Below, in pieces: positions 21,265-34,445 of a stretch of DNA of 64,000 nucleotides. Position numbers and translations under genes: made by a program. The DNA is taken from contig CM060990.1 in the NCBI GenBank assembly GCA_030765065.1, positions 411,441,198-411,505,197 of the forward strand, written 5' to 3'. Under the pieces are notes generated by a model. The model was not told where the DNA came from. It ran no database searches and saw nothing but the letters and a program-made list of their open reading frames with translations. The stretch's first letter is position 1. Each line of letters begins with the position of its first letter. This DNA comes from Deroplatys truncata. Its lineage: Eukaryota; Arthropoda; Insecta; Mantodea; Mantidae.

Positions 21265-22795
21265 TATGACAGAACCGCTTTGCTCTATAGGTACTGTATC
21301 CAAAGTGACCCTCCCCCAGGCTAAAAAACCAGTAAACATAAAGTAAGATTTCAACAGGTTTAACAAGCTACTTCACTGACACAATACATCAGTTTTTCTG
21401 TTTTCCAGGCCAAATTCATTTTAGAAAATTAACCGAACTGCTCAGTAAATCTTATTGGCTGTGTTTCAGTCATAGAACATAAAATTTTCATTTCCATAAA
21501 AGAGAATTATGTTCAAAACATTTTATTCACTCCTTTTGGCAATCTGCCTCTAACTGACGACTGAAATACAAAATAGTAACAACTCATTTCAATTAAATAT
21601 GCATAATGGTAGATCAATCACAAGAATGCAGCTATAATTGTTATTGAAGGGCTTGAGCCCACAGGCTTGGAAAACAATAGGAGATGATAACATATTTTTT
21701 TTAGTAAATACACTCTTCCACAAACTGTAATCTAAATGCATAATAGGTGGGATAGTTTCACATATGTGAAATGATTTATGAGATGAGGAAAACAACTTGG
21801 ATGGTATTTGATTCCAAGTATATTTTATTCCTCAGCAGCTGCAGTACAAGATAAAAAATAATATGAGCTTAGTTTGTTGCACTTAAGGAAGTTTGTTAAA
21901 CTTCACTTATAACAAAATATTTCCATTTCAGAATTTTGCACCATTATAACTTGATGCTGTACATGTACAGAATTTAAGAAAGTGAAGTTTACACAAGCAC
22001 CTGTAAATAGATAGGAAGACTTTTAAATGCTAAATTACATGCAAAGAAAATACATTCGCTGATGTTAAAATCTCTCTCCTCTAAATCAACCAGAGTAACA
22101 TATTTCTCTCTTGTGCTTTTAAAGATTACAGTTTACAAACTTATGTGGAATGCTTATTCATTTCCAGTCAGAAAAAAGAAGTGCTACAAGTGGGAACAGG
22201 ATTTGTTATAAGAGAGTAAAATTGTGCACAATTATATGAAATGTCCAGGGACTACACAGAAATATAATGTACAGAAGTATTTTCAGCAGGAATGTATACA
22301 TGAGGTTATACTGTATTTATTATTGTACTTATATATTAACAGTACTAACAAGAGAAATAAACTGCTTGATAATCTGTATGACTTCTGAACAACATTGTAG
22401 TACTACATTTTGGTATTATGTACACAAAGTTAATTAAACACAAGAGATGCACACACACACACACACGCACAAAGAAATGGGGAGAATGGAGAAATATTTA
22501 CTATATATTTTATTTAGTTAGATGTAGTATGACATTTTTACTATGCTAAATAACATCAAAATCAAATCTATCAGCATGCATAACAGTACACTACAAAACA
22601 AAATACTACTGCACAGCCACACTTAACAAACACCTTTTTGGCAATAATTTGCACTTTACATGTTAACATATCATGCACAGTTCTACAATGTTCTGTAAGT
22701 AAATGGAACATACTTTAGCCTCACAAGTCTTAAGAGCTCACTACACTTTTCAAATCAATGCACTTTACCAATGTCCTGCATGATTCCAAGGTCCT
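21265..22795. other. No coding gene; possible 3' region of the host gene
   Basis: No domain is seen in any frame. The segment lies immediately downstream (minus strand) of the last recognised host exon. It could hold a 3' UTR if the exon is read through its donor to the stop at 22765, or a short last exon not recognised by eye. It contains a (CA)n run at 22451-22470. Confidence 0.4.
22451..22470. repeat. (CA)n microsatellite
   Basis: Short run of CA dinucleotides with one CG interruption. Confidence 0.8.
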
Positions 22796-22797
22796 AC

Positions 22798-23042
22798 CTT
22801 ACTGAGTAGTTGTGAATCAAGTTGGGAGTCCAGTTCCTTGAGTTGATCATCTAATGACTTCTTTGTGTCATCAAAGCTCTGGTTTGTGGTGCTACCATAT
22901 TTCCGTGTGCTGTAGCTACTGCTAACAAGGGGATGATGATATGCTCCTGAATCACTTCCAGCATAGGAACTGATCCCTGTACTGCAACTACTGGTCAACA
23001 CACTACTAACAGTAGAAAATACACTGGTAGTTGAGACAGGAT
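22798..23042 (-). CDS. Angiomotin-like host gene, Ser/Thr-rich C-terminal exon
   Basis: This 245-bp exon is bounded by TTTGTTACAG (acceptor) and CAGTAAG/GTAGGA (donor). It begins in phase after the single G left by the exon at 37609-37811, so the protein reads ...SREEL-D-PVSTTSVFSTV. It then continues with SSCSTGISSYAGSD, SSSYSTRKYGSTTNQ and KKSLDDQLKELDSQLD, ending QLLSK at a phase-0 donor. There are no internal stops. Angiomotins are Hippo-pathway scaffold proteins with a coiled coil and a C-terminal tail. The assignment rests mainly on the neighbouring exon and this SLDDQLKELDS motif. If the donor is not used, translation adds VGPWNHAGHW and stops at 22765. Flanked by TE-rich non-coding sequence. 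Confidence 0.65.
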
Positions 23043-26000
23043 CTGTAACAAATCATTTATTTTATCTATCAGTTCTTTTATAATGCAAACCCCTGACGAC
23101 TGTGAACCCAGATTTTGAGTGATATTGAACTACTGAAATGGGCATATGCATGGAACCCCATTGTTGTATATTTCTAATAAAAGAGCCAAAATACAGAGGC
23201 ATTGGATTCCAGATCCAATGACCATTTTTCACATTAATGGCTAAATCTGTATGAGCTGTTTGAAAACTTTTACCACTGGTAACTTTATATGACTGAACAC
23301 TATACTACAAATGTACTCATTTACCAAAGAAATTATCATTAATGGTACAGTAGAAACAACAGTCTCTAAAATCAGATAAAATGAATGTAATTGAAACCAC
23401 TATAAGTAGGGGTTGTGATTTTTTTGCAAATGGGGTGTGGCATAAGATGCTCATAAAGGTTTTTATGCTTGCATTCTCAATTTTCATAACCTGTAAACTA
23501 CTTTTTGATGTGTTTTGAAAATACAATAAAATGTGAAATTGACTCAAAAATGCAAAAATTGAACTAAAATGTAATATAAATATGAAATCAATATATTTTT
23601 TTCAAATAAAACTTCTTTCTTTTCTTCTTGAAACTATGAATAAGGGGTTTGTACACCCTGGAATTTTTATGATGCACTTGACCAACATTCTGAAATGCAG
23701 AAAGGTAATTTGTAAAAGTTTCCATAATTCAGTGACTTTAGCATAATAAATTTTACTTATTCCATTATGACATTTAAAATAAATTAAGTCAGTTTAAAAT
23801 TGAATTTTGTGGCTAGAAAAAGCAATTACCATTGTGATCCTAATGATAAGTATAATTATTTTGAAGTACTGTGTCAGGCTAAATTTGTGACTCATGCCTT
23901 AATCACATTTAAAGAATTGATTAGCCAGTTGGAGAGATGTTTTCACCCTTTTTCATATAAGTTACAGGATTAGCTGTGAACTTTATGCATTATGCTGAAA
24001 AGATGTGCTGGAGGATGGTGTTAGCTACTGACATGCTGAAATTCGTATAATCTTTTTTAAAAGGAAATGTAAAAGACAAAATGAAAACCATGTTTATGGA
24101 GTATCAGCTTAAGAGCAACTAAAGGCTTAGCAGTCACATGGAATAAAATGTGACAATATCCTCTCAAGAGGTTGATAAGCTTTTCAATCCTGTCAGTGAC
24201 GGCCTAATATTGTCAATACATTTCAAAGATTTAAGTGGAAGTAAAAGAAAGAACCAATTTTTTTTAAGTTATTAAAACTGTTAGTTTTGTTGAGGAATAT
24301 GAATATTTTCATTCCCAACTGGTATAAATTATGCAGAAAAATGAAGTAGCAGACTGCCTATAAATGCTGTTGGCTACTTAGATCAAATAGCCGAAGTTTG
24401 CCCAAGCATTTCTGCAATGTATTTGGGGTTGTAGATGCTGAAAGAAATTTCAGTAAACAATTTAATTGTGGCAAGAGAACATGAATGGCTGTTCTGTGAT
24501 TTCATTCAACAGTGTTACTGAATCATGAACTTGCACGACTTTAGTTAGTTTTCTGTATTTTCTTTCTATTCTTCTGGTTTCACATTAGTACCTTTTATTT
24601 CTGTGTTATGCTTTAGCCTGTATCAATTTATTCTGCTTTTCTGTGTGTTGTTTTAAACTATATTAATATAAAATAAATTCACTATTCAGCCTACACAAAT
24701 GTGATTTTAATTTCTCATTAAAATTATTTCGAAACTATTACCTACTTGCCAGAATCAACTCTAATGATAACGTTTTTCTTCAAAATGCTAAATTGCAAAT
24801 GAATAAATGCTATAAATTGCTATACAAATCAAAATGCTAAAACTTACCACCCCAACTATAAAGAGCTTATTAATTGTGTGCTTTTAGGTAGGAAATATTA
24901 TCAGTAAATTAGAGCAATAAAGGTACACAGAATTCTTTTAACTTCAAATTTAATAGACAGCTATACAAAATGGAAATCTTTCACTGATTTGATCACTTTC
25001 AAACCTAATTCTGCATATCATATTATCTGTAAATGTCTTTTTAAAAAAACTACAATTACTTAGTCATAAATCTATTTATACTCTGTATAAGCATAAAAAA
25101 TAAACTGCTGTCTTACAACTGAGGCATAATGTACACAGGTGCAATATAAGGAACAATAAACACATTGATATAACACTATCATGGATTAAGTAAAACAATG
25201 AATAATTATATGTTTTAGGTGTAAGAGTCATTAACAAGCTTTCTTCTGAACTGTCCAGCAAAACAATAAGTATTTTTAAAGCCAAGTTGTACTCTTTTTA
25301 GTCGATAACCCATTTTACTGCATAAATGAATACTCTGAACTTGAAATTGATTCACAAGTAATTTAATGAATGTCTCCTATGATGTACGCTAATGATGTGT
25401 TGTATTACAGACTGTAATACTTTAAGTGAATCATTTATAATATTATGTTGCAGTTGCTTAGTAACCAACATAGAACTGTATCTACTTGTACTGCACTTTT
25501 ATGTTTTGATGTCTATTGCTACATGAGCTTAATGGCAAAATATTGTCAACTTCATCTTCACTGCCTTCTTTCTCTTCAAGGTTATAGGCTAACAGCTTTG
25601 GAAATTATCTTGACATCTTTTCCTTGGATGTCCTACATGTCAGCACCCAAATTGGCTGTTATCGTAGTTTATTAAGAGGGGACCACATTGCCTCAATTCT
25701 GTTCATTTGAGTCAACCTTGGTTGTTGACCAACAACGAAACTATCTCCAGCTGCACATTGCTTTGGTTCTGCACCCTTCAGCATTTCTCCCCCACTATCT
25801 TCAAATTTTTCATACTGGCCAAGATAATGAAGACAGAGATAATCCAGCTGGCTGTTACAGCTAGGTTGCAAATGGTTCAAGTATTTTTGTCATATTCTAT
25901 ACCAGCTGCTTTAAGAGGTGCAGGTTATCGTGCTAAACAATCGTAGTAGTAATGTTAGCATGCAGAAAGCTTGTATAATTTATTTCTTATTGTGAATGCA

Positions 26001-26514
26001 ACTTAAATGCAAACTAACTACTGTCTCTTTAATTATTTCTAGAACTCAGATTTCTAGGTAAATAAATATTTTTTTTGCTATTGCTCATGATTTCCAAACT
26101 TTTGTTGAAGTTCCGGTTGAGATCTATGGATTAAAATATGGAGTTACATATCATATTAAAAAAAAAAGAGTTTAGATATTTTTTATTTGAATAAATATTT
26201 TTATAACATAAATAATTTTACATATAACATAAAACATTTAAAAATGAATACTTTGACTGTTTATAATGTTGTGCCAAATTTGGACTACCCTGGAATGTGC
26301 TTTCAGGCATAGTTATAACGAGTAAGGCAATACATCAGCTCAAGGCCTGTATACTAATGATGCAATACTTGCATCATGTGGTGATAGGGACTTCCCTGGA
26401 GGCCCTGGAGTAAGCGCATCTCTATAGATTGTTCTACAGTATACTTCTTGTTATTTTTGTTCACTTGTTTTGCACTTTAGTTCATTGCACCCTTCAGTAA
26501 ATTAAAACAGTTGT

Positions 26515-28100
26515 GTTATGTTGTGGTTTGGGTAAGAACAGTGAGAAAAGTAAAGAGTAGTGATAGTGTTCATTTACGCCAATATGTAACTGAATTTAAA
26601 CATGTATTGACAACAGACAATAAGATTCTTTTCTGTAAGGTGTGTGAAAAGAGTAAAAAGGCAAATCAGCATTCCCAAGTGGCTCAACACTTATGTGGAC
26701 ATAAGCATTTGGCTATAGTAAACCATTTAAAAAAATCAATCAACCAGGCAAAAGCTTCTTGGTGAATCATCTGCCTCTTCTTCCTCCACATTTTCAGAAT
26801 CATCAAAACTTGCAAAATATTCAACAGATATGTGCAACATACTTATTTCTGCAGACTCACTCTCAAAAATAAGTAGCCCTTACTTAGGGATTTTCTTAGA
26901 AATATACACTGATAAATCCTCCAGATGTATCAACATTACGTAAGTACAACCTGACTAAGTGCTATGAGGAAATGCTAAATAAAATTATAAAACTTGTGAG
27001 AATGAAAAACTATGGGTGTCATTTGATGAAACAAGTGACAGTAGTGGAAAGAAAATTGTGAATGTTGCAATTGGAGTTTTGAAAGATGATGATGTGCTGT
27101 CAGATAAATCTTTTCTTTTAGCACATAAAGAAATTTCTGCACTGAATCACACAACTGTAGCATGTGTTTTCAACGATGCTATGCATATTTTCTGGGCAGG
27201 GGGTGTGAAATATGACAATGTGTTGTTACTGCTTTATGACGCCGGTCTTACATGATTAAAGCTGGAGAGAGGCTTTCAGGGAGCTACCACAATACAATCC
27301 ACATGACCCATATTATATGTTTGGCGCACACTCTGCGTAGAGTCTGTGAAACAATTTGTGTGCTTTAACCAAATGTGGATAAATTGATTGCTAATGCAAA
27401 GAAAGTTTTCATCAAATCACCAAGTAAAATGTAACTGTTTAAAAGTAGGGCATCTATAACTGCACTTCCTCTCACTCCTGTCATCACCTGTTGGGGTACT
27501 TGGGTAGATGCTATTATGCATTATGCAACTAATTTTGCACAGATTTATTCTACAATAAAGAATTTGACAGAGAAGATGCATCTTCCATCATTACAATACT
27601 GCAGGACATATTTCAGACTCCAAATGAGCTAGCTGCACTTAAAGGTGACTTGGCCTTCCTTAGTGCAAATTTCTGTTTTCTCTCACACTGCATTATGCAT
27701 TACTAAGCTGGAAAAATCAAAACAATTAATGACAGAAACAATAAAAGAAATAAACAAATTGAAAACAAACTTAATAAGATCAGTGGCTCAAAAGCAAACA
27801 TAATTAAAGAAAAATTACTCATGCCTAAATAAGAATAAAGGGTTACAAGTGATGTGCAAAATTTTAGACATTTTAATGGGTAACAATGTGGAGAACTTTG
27901 AAAATTTGTAACATCTGAGTGTCAGTGACATTGCATGTTACAAATATGCAAGACTAACATCCTGTGATATTGAATGTACATTTTCAAGATGTAAGTCACT
28001 GTTCGGGGGCAATCGTCACAGCTTTAAGATGCCCAACTTAAGCTCTACTACTTTTGTGTTCACTGTAACACCTCTTCTTTTGCCAACTGTGAATTAGGCG
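26515..28100 (+). pseudogene. hAT-like transposase with BED finger, remnant
   Basis: The open start contains a BED-like finger (ILFCKVCEKSKKAN followed by VAQHLCGHKHLAIV: C-x2-C and closely spaced His). After shifts come STLRKYNLTKCYEEMLNKI (about 26930-26985) and GVLKDDDVLSDKSFLLAHKE and NHTTVACVFNDAMHIFWAGG (27076-27204), the N-terminal side of the catalytic fold. Then come VLTRWGTW-like sequence (TPVITCWGTW near 27475) and the C-terminal dimerisation part SVSDIACYKYARLTSCDIECTF-type (27920-27980). Several stops are present. The order matches a hAT-superfamily protein common in arthropod genomes. TIRs and the 8-bp duplication were not found. Alternative: a domesticated relative, also dead here. 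Confidence 0.7.
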
Positions 28101-28559
28101 AGTTCTTTTTTTAATATTGTTTAGTTAACTTAAATAAAATATTTTTGTAGTTTTGAAAAATATTTTCGACCTTTTAAGTACATAAAAAATAAATATTTTT
28201 TGATTTATAAGCACCTAAAAGTCTGAGCCCTAGTACTCTTCCTTGAGGAAAATTAAAATAAATTGGGAATACCAAATTGCAATGTGAATCAAATGGATAC
28301 TGAGTTGCTTACCCAGATAATAAACACTGCTGAGAATAATGGCTTCAATAAAGCATGAATTTTGAAAAAAACAAATAATAGAAAGAAAAAGAAAAATAGC
28401 AGCCACAATCACCCATACAGCAGAAAAAAAAATGAATATTTTAAAATAATTCATATGAGACATGTTTTTAAAGTAAGTACCAACAGTTTTTTAAAAAATA
28501 ACAGAACATTATTTTCCAAATACTTCATTATCATTCATTACCTTACACTACTTCTCCAC

Positions 28560-28935
28560 ATAGTCACCGCCGTTATTTAGGCACTTGTCATTAACGGGAA
28601 ACCAGTTTTTGTATGCCTTCCTCAAAGAATGATGCCACCTGTGATGAAAGCCAAGTCTGCACTTCTTGTTATAGAACAACATCATCGTTGAAATGTTTTC
28701 CACCAAGGAATTTCTTCAGATGAAGAAACAGAGTAAAATCGCTTGGTGCCAAATCCAAACTGTGGGGAAACTGGCCGAATCTTCCCAAACAAATGATGCA
28801 ATCAGGTCTTGAGCTTGTTTGGCTGTGAAAGGCCGGGCATTGTCAGTCATTATTGTTCCCCCACAAACCCAATACAACTGATGATGAATAATTGCTGGTG
28901 TAGCATTTCTTGCATTCAAAAAATGAATCACTTAT
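28560..28935 (-). pseudogene. mariner transposase 3' fragment
   Basis: The minus strand reads TDNARPFTAKQAQDLI (28800-28850; the DNARPHTA block with the second catalytic Asp), then shifts, then LRKAYKNWFPVNDKCLNNGGDYVEK (28562-28630), the standard mariner C-terminus. The N-terminal half is missing. In place of the third-Asp block (usually SPDLAPSDFHLF) the frame is disturbed. It is a different subfamily from mariners 1 and 2 and lies within the host intron. Confidence 0.75.
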
Positions 28936-29129
28936 CTGACTTACAATTGGCAGGTTGTTAACTGTTTTAACATTTTGAAATGTTCTAACAACAGGAAAAC
29001 ACAAAGTGATGATCACTTACAGCTCCATCTGACTTCCTAATTAATGGAGGAAGTGATCGCACATGTTCAAAATTGCAACTGCGGCACTGCAGCAGCAAAA
29101 TATTATTATGCTACTTACTTTAAAAACAC

Positions 29130-29710
29130 GCCTCATGTACCAACCTCAGGCCTTCCAGAAGTTTCAAAAGATCTTCAGAGGACATAATATAATCTTAGCT
29201 CCACAAAACAAACACACAATCAGAAACCTCATAGAAACAATAAGCTAAAAAGGATACCTTCATTCAAGAAACCAGGAATTTACATAATCAACTCTAAATC
29301 AAGTATAGAGAAAAGACCAAAAGAAACACAGGGACCAGACAGAAGGAACAGCTGAGACACATAAAAAAACAACCAACTAAAGAAATTGGCAACAGAAACC
29401 ACAAGTAGAAAATGGTGTACACCTGTTAACATGAATACCTACAATGACCACTGGAACTGGACACCTGGAAAAAGATTTTTATACTAAAACTCAAAACAAA
29501 ATTAATGAATTTTTAAATTCCTGCTGAAGGCAATCCACCATTAAAGTTCATCAAATGATCGACAGAGAGATCCAGTGAGTCCACAGAAGATATCAGTAAC
29601 AAGTCTGACATTTGAAATCTCTGATGATGTACACAACATTGCCTATGAAACATTTTTAAATAATTAATTATTAGTGAAGCAACTCAAGTGTCCATTTGAC
29701 TCACATTGCA
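29130..29710 (+). mobile_element. Penelope-like element copy D (3' fragment)
   Basis: FQKFQKIFRGHNIILAPQNK (about 29152-29215) matches the linker of copies A and B (FQ..FQGYNIVLAPQN-like). The next lines match their AGAAACCAGGAATTTA block. The GIY-YIG core is not recognisable. The tail includes CTCTGATGATGTACACAACATTGCC and ATGAAACATT (29622-29656), then TTAGTGAAGCAACTCAAGTGTCC (29672-29694), corresponding to the shared 3' block of copies A and B. Numerous stops. Confidence 0.75.
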
Positions 29711-32006
29711 ATTTAGTATTATCATTTGCACTTCACTATGTACCACTTCCAGTTTTTGGTTTTTGGATAAATTGGGAATATTTCCTTGAATTCCAAATCC
29801 TCCCTCACATTATTGCTACAAAGTTTGATATTCCCAATGCAGCTAATAACACAGCTTTGCAATCTATTCTTAAATTGAAAAGCAAGGGGCTTGTGTTCAC
29901 TGTCTGGGTTTTTGACATGATGGGCAGAGATTGACTTGTGAAATGGAAATTCCCTACCTCCCCTTCCCAGAAAAGAACACAAAAAGAAAAGATATATTGT
30001 GTATATAAGAATATGGTGATAATAAAGGGTTCATTAACTTCCATGTAAAATAACTTGTTAGATATTTTAAGTTGCAGTACCTAAGACGATGGAATGGATG
30101 AGCTAAAGTTAGCACAAAGCTGTTTAATCACAAGAAGGGAGCTCCTCTTCTTAAAATTATTTATGATGCATTTCATAACACTATAAAACGGGTTAGTCAA
30201 CTTTACAAGTTCGCAGTTAAGTAAACAAATTTCAATGCTGGAACATACATGTAGTGAAAAGTAACGCCATCCCACTAGAGTGTAAAAGAAATAAGTTTTG
30301 GTAGTATCCAGTCATGTTTAAGTATAAAGAAATAGGTTATTGTGAAAATTTCAAGTTAACTGAAAAACATATGCTAGGAAATTCCGAACATAAGGAAAGA
30401 TTTTTGATCTGGAGTACTGCAGGGGATCAATGTCTGAAGTTAGTGCCTCCACATAAGCACAATTCATAAAACGCAATAGTTCAATCATTCATTGTTGGGT
30501 TTGCTGAAAATAATCCTATAGGGGTAAGCTGTCATTTCAACACATCTTTTGGGCTTCTTTCAACATATTATACAGGTAATGGACTTTGGAGTGAAAATGA
30601 AAAATGGATACAGTTAATAAATCAGCACAGAAATCAACATAAGGTTTTTCTCATTTGGACACAAGGACATCTTCCATAAAACTCAGAACAATTTTCAGAT
30701 CAGAAACCTTGCCAAATGATAATCTTGTCACTTATTCTTATTGGCCTCAGTGGGACAAAGCAAGTCAACCAGCATTAAAGTAAGACAACTAACTTGAGCA
30801 GCCAAGGGTAAGGGGAATAGTGACATTCGACACTGCTCAACTAGATTTAATGTCAAAACCAAATCTTGTCACCACCATAGACTAATTAAAAAGATTCTCT
30901 AGGTTTTTCATTCTTGTGGCCATGGCAAACAAGGGGAAACAATATCAGTAAGCATGCAAAACTAAGGCTTACAACTTATAGGTGAACCGGGAACATTATG
31001 GAAAATCAAAAAAGAAGTTATTTCAGTTTTAACAAGTCATGGGTTTAATAATAAAAAGATCCTTTACCTGAACATTACATCTTGAAATCAAATCATTCCA
31101 ACTGCAGATGATACAAGCATGCACTACCTCTTTACACTACGAAACTTCAGTAGCTATAGAGACTGAATCATGCCATACCAGTTGTTTTAACATCATTTAC
31201 CCCCACCTTCACTTCCTGCCAATGCATCACAATGCTACTCATAGGTTCTGGAAAGAGACCCAACTGTAAAAGGGAATACTAGAGTGAATGGAACTGAGTT
31301 GCACAGGTGCAGAGTACTTTATTTTTTATTCCACTTGTCTTCATTTGGGCATGCTAATGCTATATTTATTTTGCTTTAACTACTTAATGAACTCATTATT
31401 TGGAGCAACATAATCTAAAAGTGTGTACATTTTGCCTCTTACAGAAGAAAATTTTAAGAATTATCTACATGTAGAAGTTGCTAACCATAAAGTTACACTG
31501 AACTGTATGAAGTGCCACTTAATTTTCAAATTTTTAGAAGAATTTGTTTGTGGGATCTTTATGGTTTAATGACACTTGTTGATAGATCAAGCAGCCTGAA
31601 GAAGTACAATTTACCTGATACTGCATTGTACTTCAATACATTTCTTATGGTTTTTACAAGAAAACGTTTAATGCTTATGAGCTTTTACAAATGACTGTCA
31701 TTCTAAGACTGTTTGAAATTCTTTTTATCCTAAAATATTCCTACACAGCTTCTAAAAATGCTTTGGATTGTCAGTTAGTTCCTCAACAAATGATAAAATA
31801 ATTTAATTTAGTATTTGCATTACATAGGTTTTCTGTAAAGTGTGATGTATATGTTGTCACTTTGGAAGAAGTGTTCATGGTACTGTGGATTGTGTGCTTC
31901 TGTAAGTTATGTTTTGCGCATTTACATCACTCTCATTTGTGTATGAAGTTTCCTGATATTTTGGTTGTGGCCTCCTTATACTACATTGCTTCTGTCACAG
32001 GAAGTG

Positions 32007-32420
32007 TCATATTTTCCTTGTTAGATCAAGTGATTTGAATTCTTGTTGCACGTCATCTATTACTACACAGAAAGTTACTCTCGGTTCTTTTACCAAATCA
32101 GCTTGGTTCTTAGCTATTCTAACCTGTTCTGCTGTGATATCATTTTCTAATTTAGCCTGTTCTGCTCTTATTTCATGTATTTGATTCTTTACGTTGCTGC
32201 TTAAGTCTGCCACTGGTTCAGCTTGTTCTGATCTGATCTGCTCATTATTTCTGCTTGTTTCCCTATTTTGTTGCTGAAATCTGTAGCTAACCTAAATTGT
32301 TCTGCTCTGATTGTTTCTCTATTCTCCTACCTGGATTTTCTATTTTACTGCTTAAATCAATGCTCTGAGCTTTTATGACATTGCTCTTATCTACTTTAAT
32401 ACTCAAATCTGCTAGGTACC
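32007..32420 (-). pseudogene. Charged coiled-coil fragment with repeated motif
   Basis: The minus frame at 32007-32213 reads MADLSSNVKNQIHEIRAEQA, followed by DITAEQVRIAKNQADLVKEP. To the right, in shifted frames, similar phrases recur (e.g. IDLSSKIENP, IRAEQ-like), indicating a degenerate internal repeat of a coiled-coil protein about 33-40 codons long per unit. Such proteins occur in the N-terminal part of some retrotransposon Gag proteins, but no protease, RT or zinc knuckle is nearby, so the origin is unknown. Confidence 0.4.
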
Positions 32421-32850
32421 TTGTTTTTTATTTTTTTACCCAATTTCTGTAGTAAAATTAACATCTGTGGAGGTGATATTATTATCTGATTGTATGGATT
32501 GTGTTGGATTATGTACTTGTTCTGCAATAATCTTCACAATATTATTTCCTCATCTATGATGGACTCATTCTTTTCCATTTCTACTTTATCTACAACTCTA
32601 ATGATTCTCCATAAAACATTCTGTTAATATCTTATATTAATACTTCTTTACTTTCCACTAGCATTCGCACATGCATTGACTTTCTTGGTGTCAATCTTGC
32701 TTTATATATGCACATATAGTAGAGTTCACATAAAATCATCTGTGAAACTTTCTCTAGGTAGTCAAATATCATCATCTTTTTTTTCCCACTAGATTGCTCC
32801 CCCATTGTTAGATGCTGGCTCCTTGTTGTAGAATGTGGTATTTCTTTCTC

Positions 32851-32923
32851 TTCTTCCTCCTCCTCCTCCTCCTCCTCCTCCTCCTCCTCCTCCTCCTCCT
32901 CCTCCTCCTCCTCCTCCTCCTCT
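32851..32923. repeat. (TCC)n microsatellite
   Basis: Over 20 near-perfect CCT/TCC units inside the host intron. The poly-leucine plus-strand frame across it is an artefact of the repeat. Confidence 0.95.
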
Positions 32924-34445
32924 TGGAGTTCCTGGATTCTTGTTCTAGGATATCTTTTTCTTATGTGCTCCCATCTGGTTTCTACACTTTTTTTTAACTA
33001 TTTCACATTGGTGGGCCAATTTGAAATAAAAATTAAGGTTGTGTGGCATTATGTTGGTGCACTGATTTGAAATACTTATTCACTGCTTAGCATTGTGATG
33101 ATGGTTGCATGGTTAACTGTAGCATGGAGACACTAACGTGATGCTAAGTTGCTGCTCCTAATAAAATTAGTTAATTATTTATGAGTGAGGAGTGCTTTAA
33201 GTACTTGCTACATTATTATTCTCCTTCATGTCATGGTGAACTGAAAGTTCTATATCTAAGAAATTATAAGCCATTAATACACACAGATCACAGGTTTCCT
33301 TGCACATTCCCATTTTGTGGCACAACACACTTCCAAAATGGAAACAGCCTTTTTTTCTGATTGGTGGATATTTTTAAAGAAGTGTTTTCCCATTAAAGGG
33401 TGATAATTATTTTAGATTTTCCACCTCCTATGTGTGCAGACCTGTGGATTTGGTAATCTGCAATTAGGCTGCAATCTATTGATGTTCATAAATTCAGGTA
33501 TATCATTGTTTTGTGAAGGTTTAGAGCTCCCAGGTTATCAAAATATTGCATATGGCAATATATCACGTGTGATAAATAGTAATTTATTCAACAAGTGTAT
33601 AATCTTGATGATTATGGTACCACCACCAAAATTTTGATACCGTAATTAGACAAAGTTGTAACCTCTATCTTGCAAAGCAATGTAGTGTAAAAGTAGGAGC
33701 TGATGCAATGTTGTTTCTCCTCTCTTTAGAGCCTGTGCATTCACATCCTTTGTAATGCAATACAACTGGAATGTATGACTCCAATGTGGTATAAACATGT
33801 TGAGATTAATTTCCAAATGGCCCTTAACTCATTAATTTTCACCTTAAAATACTATTCCATAAAGTGAGAGACAAGTAAACCAATACAAAAAAAGGTTGCA
33901 TCCTATTGAACACATTGTATAACAACATTCGTAACTCTTTTGGTGCCAAGAACTGATGAGATCTGATGCAGAAGTGTGTGCCTAAATTGCCAGCAGCCAA
34001 TATGATCTGATCTGCAGAGGCTGGCTTCACATTCAAATAATTTACAATTCATGCAACAGATGGCATAAGTACATACTTCTAGCTCATCTATGATATCTGA
34101 ACTATATGTTGGTACCTTTTCTGTTTGTTAATGCTTGCATTTCCTGTTTATATTATTTATGTGGAGTCATGCATTAGCCATTGTAGCACACCAGTAGTAG
34201 AGAGTGGTAAACAGAATAGCATGTGGAGATGTTTGTTTTGTGCCAGCCTTTTTTCTTTTCACAAGTTTACAGTGATTTCTTGTGGTTTTTACATACTGTA
34301 CATCACAGAATGGCATATTGGAACAAGAAATCATCGATAGAGGAGAAAATTCAGGCAGCATTCATGGAAAGCAATTGAAGTGACTTTTTTTTAGTGATGA
34401 AGAGAATGGTGATGATGGACCATGCACTGATACGGTCATGAGATA

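Noticed and set aside
32812-32997. Poly-leucine open frame
   Set aside because: Artefact of the TCC microsatellite.
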